DNA of 64,000 nt from Rhodanobacter sp. B05 (GTDB lineage Bacteria > Pseudomonadota > Gammaproteobacteria > Xanthomonadales > Rhodanobacteraceae), in NCBI RefSeq assembly GCF_002001085.1, contig NZ_MUNU01000010.1, positions 166,677 through 230,676 on the forward strand. Direction: 5' to 3'. Position 1 is the stretch's first letter, and each line of letters begins with the position of its first letter. A program made the translations under genes and the position numbers. The notes below the pieces were generated by a model that made no database searches, was not told where the DNA came from, and saw nothing but the letters and a program-made list of their open reading frames with translations. Of the stretch, positions 37,768 to 45,873 are shown piece after piece.

Positions 37768-39213
37768 ATGAATACTGTCGCGACATCCCCGCTCCATCCG
37801 TCTCGCACCACGGCCCTATTCACCTGCATGCTGGCCGCGCTGGCCGGACTCATGTTCGGCCTGGACATCGGTGTGATTTCCGGTGCCACCCAGTTCATCC
37901 AGAAAGAGTTCCAGATCTCCGATCACATGATCGAGTGGATCGTCAGCTCGATGATGCTCGGCGCGGCGATCGGCGCACTGGGCGCAGGCTGGATGTCCGC
38001 GACGCTGGGGCGCAAGCGTTCGCTGATCCTCGGCGGCGTGCTGTTCGTGGCCGGTTCGCTGCTCAGCGGCATGGCATGGTCGCCGCAGACACTGGTCGCG
38101 GCGCGGCTGATCCTGGGTCTGGCGATCGGTGTGGCCACCTTCACCGCCCCGCTGTATCTGGCCGAGGTGGCCGAGGAACATATCCGCGGCGCGATGATCT
38201 CGCTGTACCAGCTGATGATCACCATCGGCATCCTGGTCGCGTTCCTGTCCGATACCGCCTTCAGCTACAGCGGCAACTGGCGCTGGATGCTTGGCATCAT
38301 CGCGATTCCCGGCATCCTGTTCCTGCTCGGCCTGTTCCTGCTGCCGGACAGCCCACGCTGGTTGATGATGCGCGGACGCAAGCAGGAAGCCACCGACGTG
38401 TTGCAGAAGTTGCGCGGTGACGCCGGTCACGTCGCGCGTGAAGTGGCCGACATCGAAGAGCAGCTGAAGATGCCGCAACGCGGCTGGCACCTGTTCCTGG
38501 AGAACCGCAACTTCCGCCGCTCGGTGGGACTGGGCGTGCTGCTGCAGGTGATGCAGCAGTTCACCGGCATGAACGTGGTGATGTACTACGCGCCACGCAT
38601 CTTCCAGGACATGGGCTACGCCACCTCGGCACAGATGTGGTTCACCGCGGTGGTCGGCCTGACCAACGTGCTGGCCACCTTCATCGCGATCGGCCTGGTC
38701 GACCGCTGGGGCCGCAAGCCGATCCTGTACACCGGCTTCAGCGTGATGGCGGTGGGCCTGGGCCTGGTCGGCACGATGATGCATCTGGGCATCGCCACCC
38801 ATGGCGAGCAGATTTTCACGGTGGTGATGCTGCTGACCTTCATCGTCGGTTTTGCGATGTCCGCCGGCCCGCTGATCTGGGCGCTGTGTTCGGAAGTGCA
38901 GCCGCTCAAGGGTCGCGATTTCGGCATCGGTTGCTCGACCTTCACCAACTGGGTCGCCAACATGATTGTCGGCGCCACCTTCCTCACCCTGCTCAACGGT
39001 ATCGGCAACGCCGCCACGTTCTGGCTGTATGCGGCACTGAATCTCGTGTTCCTGGTGATCACCTTCGTACTGATCCCGGAAACGAAGAACATCACCCTGG
39101 AGCAGATCGAACGCAACCTGATGGCCGGCCTGCCGCTGCGCGAGATCGGCAGCGCACCCTCGACGGCATCGTCAGGCTTCAGCAAGCAGGCGGCTGAAGA
39201 CGTCGCCATCTGA
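37768..39213 (+). CDS. MFS sugar:H+ symporter, GalP-like
   Basis: A 481-residue sugar porter with 12 membrane helices. Motifs: FGLDIGVISGAT in helix 1, GWMSATLGRKRSLI, PDSPRWLMMRGRK after helix 6, QQFTGMNVVMYYAP in helix 7, DRWGRKPIL and PETKNITLEQIE. The QQxTGxNxxxYYAP and GVISGA patterns match galactose/glucose porters. Last in the galactose operon, 69 bp after the lactonase, so galactose is the likely cargo. Confidence 0.88.
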   Translation: MNTVATSPLHPSRTTALFTCMLAALAGLMFGLDIGVISGATQFIQKEFQISDHMIEWIVSSMMLGAAIGALGAGWMSATLGRKRSLILGGVLFVAGSLLSGMAWSPQTLVAARLILGLAIGVATFTAPLYLAEVAEEHIRGAMISLYQLMITIGILVAFLSDTAFSYSGNWRWMLGIIAIPGILFLLGLFLLPDSPRWLMMRGRKQEATDVLQKLRGDAGHVAREVADIEEQLKMPQRGWHLFLENRNFRRSVGLGVLLQVMQQFTGMNVVMYYAPRIFQDMGYATSAQMWFTAVVGLTNVLATFIAIGLVDRWGRKPILYTGFSVMAVGLGLVGTMMHLGIATHGEQIFTVVMLLTFIVGFAMSAGPLIWALCSEVQPLKGRDFGIGCSTFTNWVANMIVGATFLTLLNGIGNAATFWLYAALNLVFLVITFVLIPETKNITLEQIERNLMAGLPLREIGSAPSTASSGFSKQAAEDVAI

Positions 39214-39314
39214 TTCAAGCGAATGTGCTGCGATGTTTGGGGTGCACGGCGGGCGATGGAACCTGCCGCAGCCCCTGCCGCCATCGTGGCATCGCGCTTG
39301 GGCGATCTGAATAG

Positions 39315-39398
39315 CCCGTCATCCCAGCGAAAGCTGGGATCCAGTGCCCTTGCAAGACACGTAAGACGCTGGATTCCAGCTTTCGCTGGAATGACGGG
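39315..39398. repeat. Nested inverted repeat (REP-like element)
   Basis: Two 30-bp arms, nearly perfect complements (2 mismatches), each holding its own small palindrome CCAGCGAAAGCTGG, separated by about 24 bp. Such elements between genes are common in Xanthomonadales. A run of A's, not T's, follows on the plus strand, so it is not a usual terminator for the galactose operon. Confidence 0.7.
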
Positions 39399-39470
39399 AA
39401 AAAAACTTCAGCACCCTTCAAACGCTGCGCTTTTTTTGTTGAATCCACCGCACATAGGGGAAAGCACACG

Positions 39471-40901
39471 ATGACCACCACGCCGGCAGCAACGCATGAA
39501 CCGGGCCTGCATCGTGTGCTCGGCACCAGAGACCTGGTGCTGTTCAACATCGCGGCGATCGTCGCTCTGCGCTGGCTGTCGATGGCAGCCCAGGTGGGGC
39601 CTTCGAGCCTGGTGCTCTGGCTGCTGGGACTTATCGGTTTCTTCATCCCCCTGGCGCTGGCGGTACTCGAACTGAGTTCGCGCGTACCCGGACAGGGTGG
39701 CCTGTACCTGTGGTCGAAAGCGGCGTTCGGCGATATGCATGGCTTCATCGCCGGCTGGACGTACTGGGTCTCCAACCTGGTCTATTTCCCGTTCGCGCTG
39801 CTGTTCAGCGCCGGCATCTTTCTGCATGTCGGCGGCGACCGCTGGCTGGCGCGTGCCGGCGACGGCAGCTACAACCTCGTCTATTGCCTGACGGTACTGT
39901 GGGTCGCGACCGGGCTCGGCATTTTCGGCCTCGAACGCGCCAAGTGGCTGCAGAACATCGGCGGCATCGCGACCTGGTCGGCGGCTGCACTCATCCTCGT
40001 AGCAGGCGCGCTGGCCGCGTACCACTTCGGGGCGGCCACCGCGATCACAACGACGAACGTGCTACCCGACTTCAGCAAGCTCGCAACCTTCTCCACCTTC
40101 GCGACGATGGCCCTCGCCTTCCAGGGTCTCGAACTCGGGCTGATCCTCGGCGGAGAAATCAAGGATCCGCGCCGGCAGATCCCGCGTGCCACCCTGATTT
40201 CCTGCGTCGTCATTGCGGCCATCTATATCGCCGGCACGACATCTCTGCTGATCGCGCTACCCGCCTCGACCATCGACATCATCGCCGGCATCCCGCAGGC
40301 GCTGTCCGCGATTGGCGAACGGATCGGCCTGCCGATGTTCGGCTCGCTGACCGCAGCACTCGTCACGGTCGGCACGATCGGCTCCATCTCCGCCTGGGTC
40401 ACCGGTACGGCGCGCCTGCCCTTCGTGGTGGGCGTCGATCGCTACCTGCCCGCCGCGCTGGGCCGTCTGCATCCCAGGTACGGCACGCCCCATGTCGCCT
40501 TGATCACCCAGGGCATCCTGACCTCGCTGGTGCTGGCGGCGGCGCTGTCCGGCTCCAGCATCCACGAGGCCTACATCATCCTGGTCGACATGACCGCCAT
40601 CATGTCGCTGCTGCCCCTGCTGTACATCCTGCTGGCGTTTCCGCTGCTGCGCCGCCGCGCCGCCGGCCGCAACGAAGGCGTCAACCTGTCGCCCGGCGGC
40701 ACCTTCGGCTGCTGGCTGGCCGGGCTGACCGGTTTCGCAGTCACCTTGCTGGCGATCGTCACCTCGATGATTCCTCCCGCCGACAGCAGCAATCCGAGCC
40801 TGTTCCTGCTCAAGGTGGTGGGGGGCTCGGCACTGCTGATCGGCATCGGCCTGCTGTTTTACCGGCATGGCCAGCGGCAGGTCAGGCAGCCGTCGCGCTG
40901 A
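39471..40901 (+). CDS. APC-superfamily amino acid permease
   Basis: A 476-residue membrane protein with about 12 helices. It begins with the APC pattern LGTRDLVLFNIAAIVALRW, then SRVPGQGGLYLWSKAAFGDMHGFIAGW in the first repeat, and FQGLELGLILGGEIKDPRRQIPRA in helix 6 and loop. AGGGGAAAG precedes the ATG. It follows the REP-like element 72 bp downstream and may not belong to the galactose operon. Substrate not assignable. Confidence 0.85.
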   Translation: MTTTPAATHEPGLHRVLGTRDLVLFNIAAIVALRWLSMAAQVGPSSLVLWLLGLIGFFIPLALAVLELSSRVPGQGGLYLWSKAAFGDMHGFIAGWTYWVSNLVYFPFALLFSAGIFLHVGGDRWLARAGDGSYNLVYCLTVLWVATGLGIFGLERAKWLQNIGGIATWSAAALILVAGALAAYHFGAATAITTTNVLPDFSKLATFSTFATMALAFQGLELGLILGGEIKDPRRQIPRATLISCVVIAAIYIAGTTSLLIALPASTIDIIAGIPQALSAIGERIGLPMFGSLTAALVTVGTIGSISAWVTGTARLPFVVGVDRYLPAALGRLHPRYGTPHVALITQGILTSLVLAAALSGSSIHEAYIILVDMTAIMSLLPLLYILLAFPLLRRRAAGRNEGVNLSPGGTFGCWLAGLTGFAVTLLAIVTSMIPPADSSNPSLFLLKVVGGSALLIGIGLLFYRHGQRQVRQPSR

Positions 40902-41075
40902 TCCTGCGCCGACACTTCAAGGCCAGTGCGTATGGCCACTGAGCTGAGCATGCATCGCCATTACCGCTAACCAGACCCGACAGCAGAACTGGCCCGCGGT
41001 GATTACCGCTCTGGTCATGGTGAATCAACGCATCGCTACCGATCACGATAACTAACGACGATCGTTACGAGACGG

Positions 41076-41340
41076 CAACTCCCCCGACGAAGGGCCGTTT
41101 CCGCCACCCGTTGTTGCCTGTCGGCATTTCCAAGACTTGACGGTCAAATTGCAAGAAGCGGACGTCCGCCGAACCGCAAAGTTCGGCTGCCTTGCGCTCG
41201 ACGGCTTCCCACGGCACCGGCAGGCCCACCTTGCGGTAGAGAGATCGCGGCCCGGAGGCTGGAACCAGGAGCGGTAGCTCATCAACAGACCGTTCGGCAC
41301 GTTCTGCAAGAGCATTGGCGTCTTTTGCTAGTTACGTCGC
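41076..41340 (-). pseudogene. Possible coding fragment without a start
   Basis: On the minus strand an open frame of about 86 codons reads AKDANALAERAERSVDELPL, then LYRKVGLPVPWEAVERKAAE, then FLQFDRQVLEMPTGNN and ends in TAA. The composition is protein-like, but the frame has a stop upstream and no ATG or GTG at a sensible place. I do not recognise a family. It may be the 3' piece of a lost gene. The rest of 40902-41431 shows nothing. Confidence 0.3.
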
Positions 41341-41431
41341 CCCGCCTTTTAGCCACACTGAAATTGTGAGCTGGGGTCCTGAGAGCCACAGCGACCTTGG
41401 TAAAGCCGAAACCTCATGAACGGTGACACAA

Positions 41432-42874
41432 ATGAAAACACATGAAACCACGACTCCAGTAAGAGCCTTTGATCGCGCCTATATCAACGGCCAGTTCGTC
41501 ACTCCCCATGGAACCCAGGTCGTCGACCTGGTGAACCCTACCGACAACAGGGTTATCGGCAAGGTCACCATGGCAGACGAAATCGACACCCGAAAAGCCA
41601 TCGGTGCTGCGAAAGAGGCCTTCAACACCTTTTCGCAAAGTAGCAAGGAATACCGGATGGAGCTTCTGCAGCGGCTGCACGACGCCGTGGCCAAGCGAAT
41701 GGATCAGCTCGTTGAGGCGACGGTCGTGGAATACGGCGCACCGCAAGACCGTGCGAAGGGCTCCAACAACCTCGCGGCGAACATTTTCCTGCACTTCAAG
41801 AAAGTCCTCGAAGATTTCGACCTGGTCAAAACTGTCGGCACATCCAAGGTCGTGATGGAACCGGTCGGCGTGGTGGGCATATTTACGCCATGGAATTCGA
41901 GCGCCGGCTCGATCGCGATCAAGGTGGCGCCGGCGATCGCTGCCGGATGCACGGTCGTCATCAAGCCCAGCGAGATGAGCGCTATGCAAACGGAAGTGTT
42001 GATGGACGCCTTTCATGAAGCCGGGTTGCCTCCTGGCGTCATCAATGTCGTGACGGGCCTCGGCGAGGTCGTCGGGACGGAGTTAACGCAAAGTCCCGAC
42101 ATTCAGAAAATCGCTTTCACCGGTTCGACGCAGATCGGAAAACTGGTCGCCAAGAACTCCCTGGACACGATGAAGCGCTTGACGCTGGAGCTCGGGGGCA
42201 AGTCGCCCAACATCATCCTGGACGACGCCGATCTCTCCACGGCGATCCCGATGGCCATCAACGCCTGCTACCTGAACAACGGGCAGGCCTGCATTGCGGC
42301 TTCGCGTCTGATCGTGCCGGAAGACCGACTCGACGAAGTGAAGCGATTGGCCAAGGCGGCCGTCGAGAAAATCAAAGTGGGCGACCCGAGGGACAAGGAC
42401 GTCACCCTCGGCCCATTGGCCAGCACAAGGCAGTACAAGCGCGTGCAGGAGTACATCCAGTCCGGGATCGAGGAAGGTGCGGAGCTCGTCATCGGCGGGA
42501 AAGGTCATCCCCAGGGACTTGAAGATGGGAATTTCATCAAGCCCACCGTGTTTGCCAACGTCACCCGCGAGATGCGTATCGCGAAGGAAGAAATCTTCGG
42601 ACCGGTCCTGTCGATACTGACGTACAAGACGGAAGCCGAGGCCATTGAAATCGCCAATGACACCGAATTCGGCCTCATCGCCTACGTAAGCTCGGCGGAC
42701 CCGGAAAGAGCCACCCGCGTGGCGCGCAAACTCGCCGCCGGCCGCGTCCTGATCAACACAATAAGTCACGATCCGTTTGCTCCCTTTGGTGGGTTCAAAC
42801 AATCGGGGATCGGTCGGGAAGGCGGTATTTTCGGGCTGCAAGAGTACGTGGAACCCAAAGCGATCATTGGCTAA
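41432..42874 (+). CDS. NAD(P)-dependent aldehyde dehydrogenase
   Basis: A 480-residue aldehyde dehydrogenase. TPWN with Asn155, Glu253 in LELGGKSPN, and the nucleophile Cys287 in NNGQACIAA are all present; FGPVLSILTY and GGFKQSGIGREGG are standard. The protein looks intact. No pathway partner lies beside it, so the aldehyde is unknown. Start ATG 41432; a GTG 9 bp upstream is possible. Flanking DNA is poor in genes and looks patched together. Confidence 0.92.
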   Translation: MKTHETTTPVRAFDRAYINGQFVTPHGTQVVDLVNPTDNRVIGKVTMADEIDTRKAIGAAKEAFNTFSQSSKEYRMELLQRLHDAVAKRMDQLVEATVVEYGAPQDRAKGSNNLAANIFLHFKKVLEDFDLVKTVGTSKVVMEPVGVVGIFTPWNSSAGSIAIKVAPAIAAGCTVVIKPSEMSAMQTEVLMDAFHEAGLPPGVINVVTGLGEVVGTELTQSPDIQKIAFTGSTQIGKLVAKNSLDTMKRLTLELGGKSPNIILDDADLSTAIPMAINACYLNNGQACIAASRLIVPEDRLDEVKRLAKAAVEKIKVGDPRDKDVTLGPLASTRQYKRVQEYIQSGIEEGAELVIGGKGHPQGLEDGNFIKPTVFANVTREMRIAKEEIFGPVLSILTYKTEAEAIEIANDTEFGLIAYVSSADPERATRVARKLAAGRVLINTISHDPFAPFGGFKQSGIGREGGIFGLQEYVEPKAIIG

Positions 42875-43194
42875 CTGCGAAGACCGGCCTCGTTGATCAC
42901 CCGTACCGTCAAAGTCTGATCACGGGACCGAGCTCGATCAGCGTGCGGTCCTGATCAAGTGACGCTTTGGCGGCTTCGAGCTGGTTGCACCATAGTCTGT
43001 TGATGGCAGGTTCGACGAACTGAACCAACCTTCCAGCCCGCAATAAGCCAGGAGGTTACCGCACAGCCAGCTGATCGTGGTCGGGGGCATCGCGTGCCCT
43101 GGCTCAAGCCCGAAGATCACATCGCTGATGGCCTAATCGGGCGCTGGCTTTGGCGTCAATGGCTTGCTGGCGCATCCGATATTCCGCGGAAATA
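42875..43194. other. Gene-free stretch with no recognisable content
   Basis: A 320-bp gap between the aldehyde dehydrogenase and VOC genes. An imperfect inverted repeat built on TGATCA and GGACCG/CGGTCC lies at about 42918-42959. A 60-codon minus frame has no recognisable family. It could be mobile-element debris. Confidence 0.3.
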
Positions 43195-43626
43195 TCAAAC
43201 GGGCTTGTCGCCACAATGACTAGTGTAGAAACTGACGCCATTGCCATCGGGATCTTGTATTGTGAAATAGTGATGGCCGTATAGCGCGCGTTCTGCGATG
43301 GCTGACGGTGAATATCCTTTATCAATCAGGCCGGTCCTGTAGAGATCGAGCTCCGCTTTTGTATGCCCAGCGATCATCAGATCCAATTTTTCGCTGCCAA
43401 ATTCTGGTCTTTGGCCGACATGACTGTTCTGCAAAATGCGGCTCTGATCGTCGTCCTTTTGAAATAGCAGCAAATGCGTGCCACCGCGCAGTTCAACGAT
43501 CGCCAATCCAGGAAACGTGTCGAGTGCGCGCAGACCTAAGCCAGCATAAAATTGATGACTTGCCTCGATGTTTTGCACTTTCATGACAAAGTGACCGAGG
43601 GCTGCGGCGGGTAAAGAGTCTTCCAT
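43195..43626 (-). CDS. VOC-family (glyoxalase/dioxygenase fold) protein
   Basis: A 143-residue single VOC domain protein: LGHFVMKVQNIEASHQFYAG at the start, LAIVELRGGTHLLLF in the middle and HHYFTIQDPDGNGVSFYTS at the end. Metal-ligand-type residues are His12, His57 and Glu/Asp near the end. Divergent from the TetR gene 135 bp away, with two TetR-like operators between. Possibly detoxifying or dioxygenase-like; reaction unknown. AGGA precedes the ATG. Confidence 0.8.
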   Translation of the reverse strand: MEDSLPAAALGHFVMKVQNIEASHQFYAGLGLRALDTFPGLAIVELRGGTHLLLFQKDDDQSRILQNSHVGQRPEFGSEKLDLMIAGHTKAELDLYRTGLIDKGYSPSAIAERALYGHHYFTIQDPDGNGVSFYTSHCGDKPV

Positions 43627-43703
43627 TTCTAAGTCCTTTCATAAAGTTCGCTAGTGGGCTAGCTGGGGAGCAGCCTTGCTGTGCAAGCGCCACCGCGCTA
43701 ATC

Positions 43704-43742
43704 TGACTAGCCAGTCGGAAATAATATGCGACTGGTCAGTCG
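43704..43742. promoter_or_regulatory. Paired TetR-type operators
   Basis: Two related palindromes 25 bp apart, centre to centre: TGACTAGCCAGTCG at 43704-43717 and the perfect CGACTGGTCAGTCG at 43729-43742. An AT-rich ATAATAT lies between them. They sit between the divergent VOC and TetR genes and are the natural sites for the TetR protein. Confidence 0.65.
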
Positions 43743-43760
43743 AAAAAGCAAGGGGGTGTT

Positions 43761-44333
43761 GTGACGCGAAAGAAGGAAATCGACAGGGACAAGGTCTTGG
43801 ATGCTGCCGGGGCCGTCATCCTCGAATCTGGTGGTCGAAATTTCACGCTCGATGCCGTCGCCGAGCGTGCGGGGATCAGCAAGGGCGGTCTCGTCTATAC
43901 CTTTGCGACTAAGGATGGATTGGTATACGCGACGCTAGAACGAGAAATGGCTCGTTTTCAGGAGGCAGTGCATGGGCGACTTGGCAGTGGGCCAACTGGG
44001 CCGGTCGAATTGGTCCTCGCACATATTGAGGAAGCCCTGGCAGAGGACGACGCCTCGACGCAAATGGCGGCTTTCCTCATAACCGCACTGGTGCACGCCC
44101 CTGACATGTTGGGACCGGTGCGACGCCTTTACAGCGCATTGCTCGATCCGCTTCGATCGGAACATGGTGAGTTTGCTGAAGTCCGTCACGCACTGCTGGC
44201 TGTTGAAGGTATTTTTCTGCTCCGAGGACTCGGGTTTGCAGAGGTTTCCTCAGACGAGCTCAAATCTGTCCTGCTCCATGCACGCAACACCGTCCTTGCG
44301 GTGTTGAATAGATCGGCATACCTACCGCTCTGA
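43761..44333 (+). CDS. TetR-family regulator
   Basis: A 190-residue regulator starting at GTG. The HTH is at about 10-55 (FTLDAVAERAGISKGGLVYTF). The C-terminal domain (EEALAEDDASTQMAAFLITA onwards) is of the TetR_C type found in small-molecule sensors. Divergent from the VOC gene, with two operators immediately upstream, so it probably represses itself and the VOC gene. Confidence 0.88.
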   Translation: MTRKKEIDRDKVLDAAGAVILESGGRNFTLDAVAERAGISKGGLVYTFATKDGLVYATLEREMARFQEAVHGRLGSGPTGPVELVLAHIEEALAEDDASTQMAAFLITALVHAPDMLGPVRRLYSALLDPLRSEHGEFAEVRHALLAVEGIFLLRGLGFAEVSSDELKSVLLHARNTVLAVLNRSAYLPL

Positions 44334-44469
44334 GAATCAGAGGTTTAACGATGAGTGCGGCGATCTCTCAATTCCGGCATACCAATTTCAACGCCTCCAG
44401 GCTCGCTTGCTCCCTCAATCGCAGTCACCAACACAAACAGCATCGTTCCGCCCGCGCATCACCCAGGGC

Positions 44470-44740
44470 CTAACTGGCGCTGTCGCCCCATATCCCAAGA
44501 TATCCCACTGCTTCGCACCGCCGCAGCGATCTGCTGCCCCAGGTAGCTGTGCAAGAGGAGTTGATCGCGAACAGCACGCCGAACGCTGTCAGTCCGGCTC
44601 CGAGCACGATCGTCGCAGGAACGTCGCAGGAACGTCTCCCATCAGCAGCAGTGCCATGATCGTCGGCGTGAGCGTGAGGATGATCGAGGTGCTCGGTCCG
44701 ATCCATGGCTTCCGGCCCCATTGATCACGATGGCCCGGAA
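44470..44740 (-). pseudogene. MFS transporter fragment, frameshifted by an 11-bp tandem duplication
   Basis: The minus strand reads DQWGRKPWIG (the MFS DRxGRK-type motif), then LTLTPTIMALLLMGDVPAT, then shifts frame and continues IVLGAGLTAFGVLFAINSS. The break coincides with an exact 11-bp tandem repeat (CGTCGCAGGAA twice, 44613-44634). Removing one copy restores a single open frame across the junction. Both ends of the gene are missing. It is a decayed transporter, probably of the metabolite:H+ symporter type. Confidence 0.65.
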
Positions 44741-44831
44741 CTCTGATCACGCCCGCCCAGCACGCGCAGCTAACCCGAGGAATGTCCTGACAGCGCGATG
44801 GCTTCCAGACGAAATGCCAGCGAGAGAAAAA

Positions 44832-45854
44832 ATGACCGTCCACGTGCCAGACCGTTTCAAAGCCGCAAACGCCTTTTGGATAGGGCTCGCGAAGATCGGA
44901 CTTACGCCAGCAGCGGTGCTGAGCCAAGCTCGGTTGCCACTGACTGTTTACGACGGCAAGAAGAACCTCGTCACGACGGCGCAGTTCTTCTCACTCTGGC
45001 GTGCCGTGGGCGAGCTCTCCGCTGATCCGGCCGCAGGCCTGAAAATCGCCACCCAGATCGACGTTGGCCATCGGCCACCGTCAACGATGGCGGCCTATTA
45101 CGCCCGTGACTACCGGGATGCCCTCACCCGCCTTGCTCGCTTCAAGCAACTGTGTTCGCCCGAGGAACTGCAAATCAAGGTGAGCAAGGACGAATGCGTG
45201 GTCGAGCCTGTGTGGCTCCACGCGCAGGAAGAAACGCCGCCCCTGCTGACAGACGCCGCCTTTGTCTCGTTCGTTGAACTTGGTCGCCGCGGCACAGGGC
45301 ATTTGGTGACGGCGAAAAGGGTCGAGCTAAAGCGCAGCGTGGAGGCGACCGGCTTCCACGAAGCCTATTTCAAGGGCCCGATCACGTTCGGAGCGCGACG
45401 GAATGCGCTCGTCCTGCACGCGACCGATCTCGACCGACCATTCCTTACCTACAACGCCGAGCTGCTTGACATGTTGAATCCGCAGCTCGAACGCGCGCTT
45501 GAAGAGCGCCGTGCGCAAAGTTCGATCCGTGAGCAGGTGAAATGGATTCTCAAACGCCTGCTCGCGGGAAACCGGCCGGAGATATCGGCCGTGGCGCGCG
45601 AGCTCGGGTTGAGCGATCGGACCTTGCAGCGTCGAATCATCGATGACGGCGCAACCTTCCGGCAGTTGCTTCTTGAGGCGCGGCGGGAACTGGCGCACGA
45701 GTACCTCAACCGGCCGGAGATGGATGTCACGGAAGTGGCGTTTCTGCTCGGCTACGAGGATTCGAATTCTTTCTATCGAGCTTTCCGAACGTGGGAGGGG
45801 ACGACACCCTCCCAACTGAGGGTAGCGCTCCGACGATCTGAAACTAGGCAATAA
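44832..45854 (+). CDS. AraC-family regulator (OruR/ArgR-type, PF12625-like sensor)
   Basis: A 340-residue regulator. The N-terminal half (about 5-200) is the 'arabinose-binding' type of sensor seen in OruR-like proteins (LAKIGLTPAAVLSQARLPLT, QFFSLWRAVGELSADPAAGL). The C-terminal AraC HTH is at about 245-335 (SAVARELGLSDRTLQRRI, MDVTEVAFLLGYEDSNSFYRAF). Start ATG 44832; longer starts upstream run into the MFS fragment. Its stop is 20 bp from the GH27 stop, tail to tail. Target genes are not evident; it may once have controlled the broken transporter. Confidence 0.85.
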   Translation: MTVHVPDRFKAANAFWIGLAKIGLTPAAVLSQARLPLTVYDGKKNLVTTAQFFSLWRAVGELSADPAAGLKIATQIDVGHRPPSTMAAYYARDYRDALTRLARFKQLCSPEELQIKVSKDECVVEPVWLHAQEETPPLLTDAAFVSFVELGRRGTGHLVTAKRVELKRSVEATGFHEAYFKGPITFGARRNALVLHATDLDRPFLTYNAELLDMLNPQLERALEERRAQSSIREQVKWILKRLLAGNRPEISAVARELGLSDRTLQRRIIDDGATFRQLLLEARRELAHEYLNRPEMDVTEVAFLLGYEDSNSFYRAFRTWEGTTPSQLRVALRRSETRQ

Positions 45855-45873
45855 ATGCAAGAGGACTGATGGA

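Noticed and set aside
39315..39398. Intrinsic terminator for the galactose operon
   Set aside because: The hairpin is followed by A's on the plus strand, not T's; better seen as a REP-like element.
40902..41431. Riboswitch or structured leader for the aldehyde dehydrogenase
   Set aside because: I found no conserved motif or strong multi-stem fold; only a possible gene fragment on the opposite strand.
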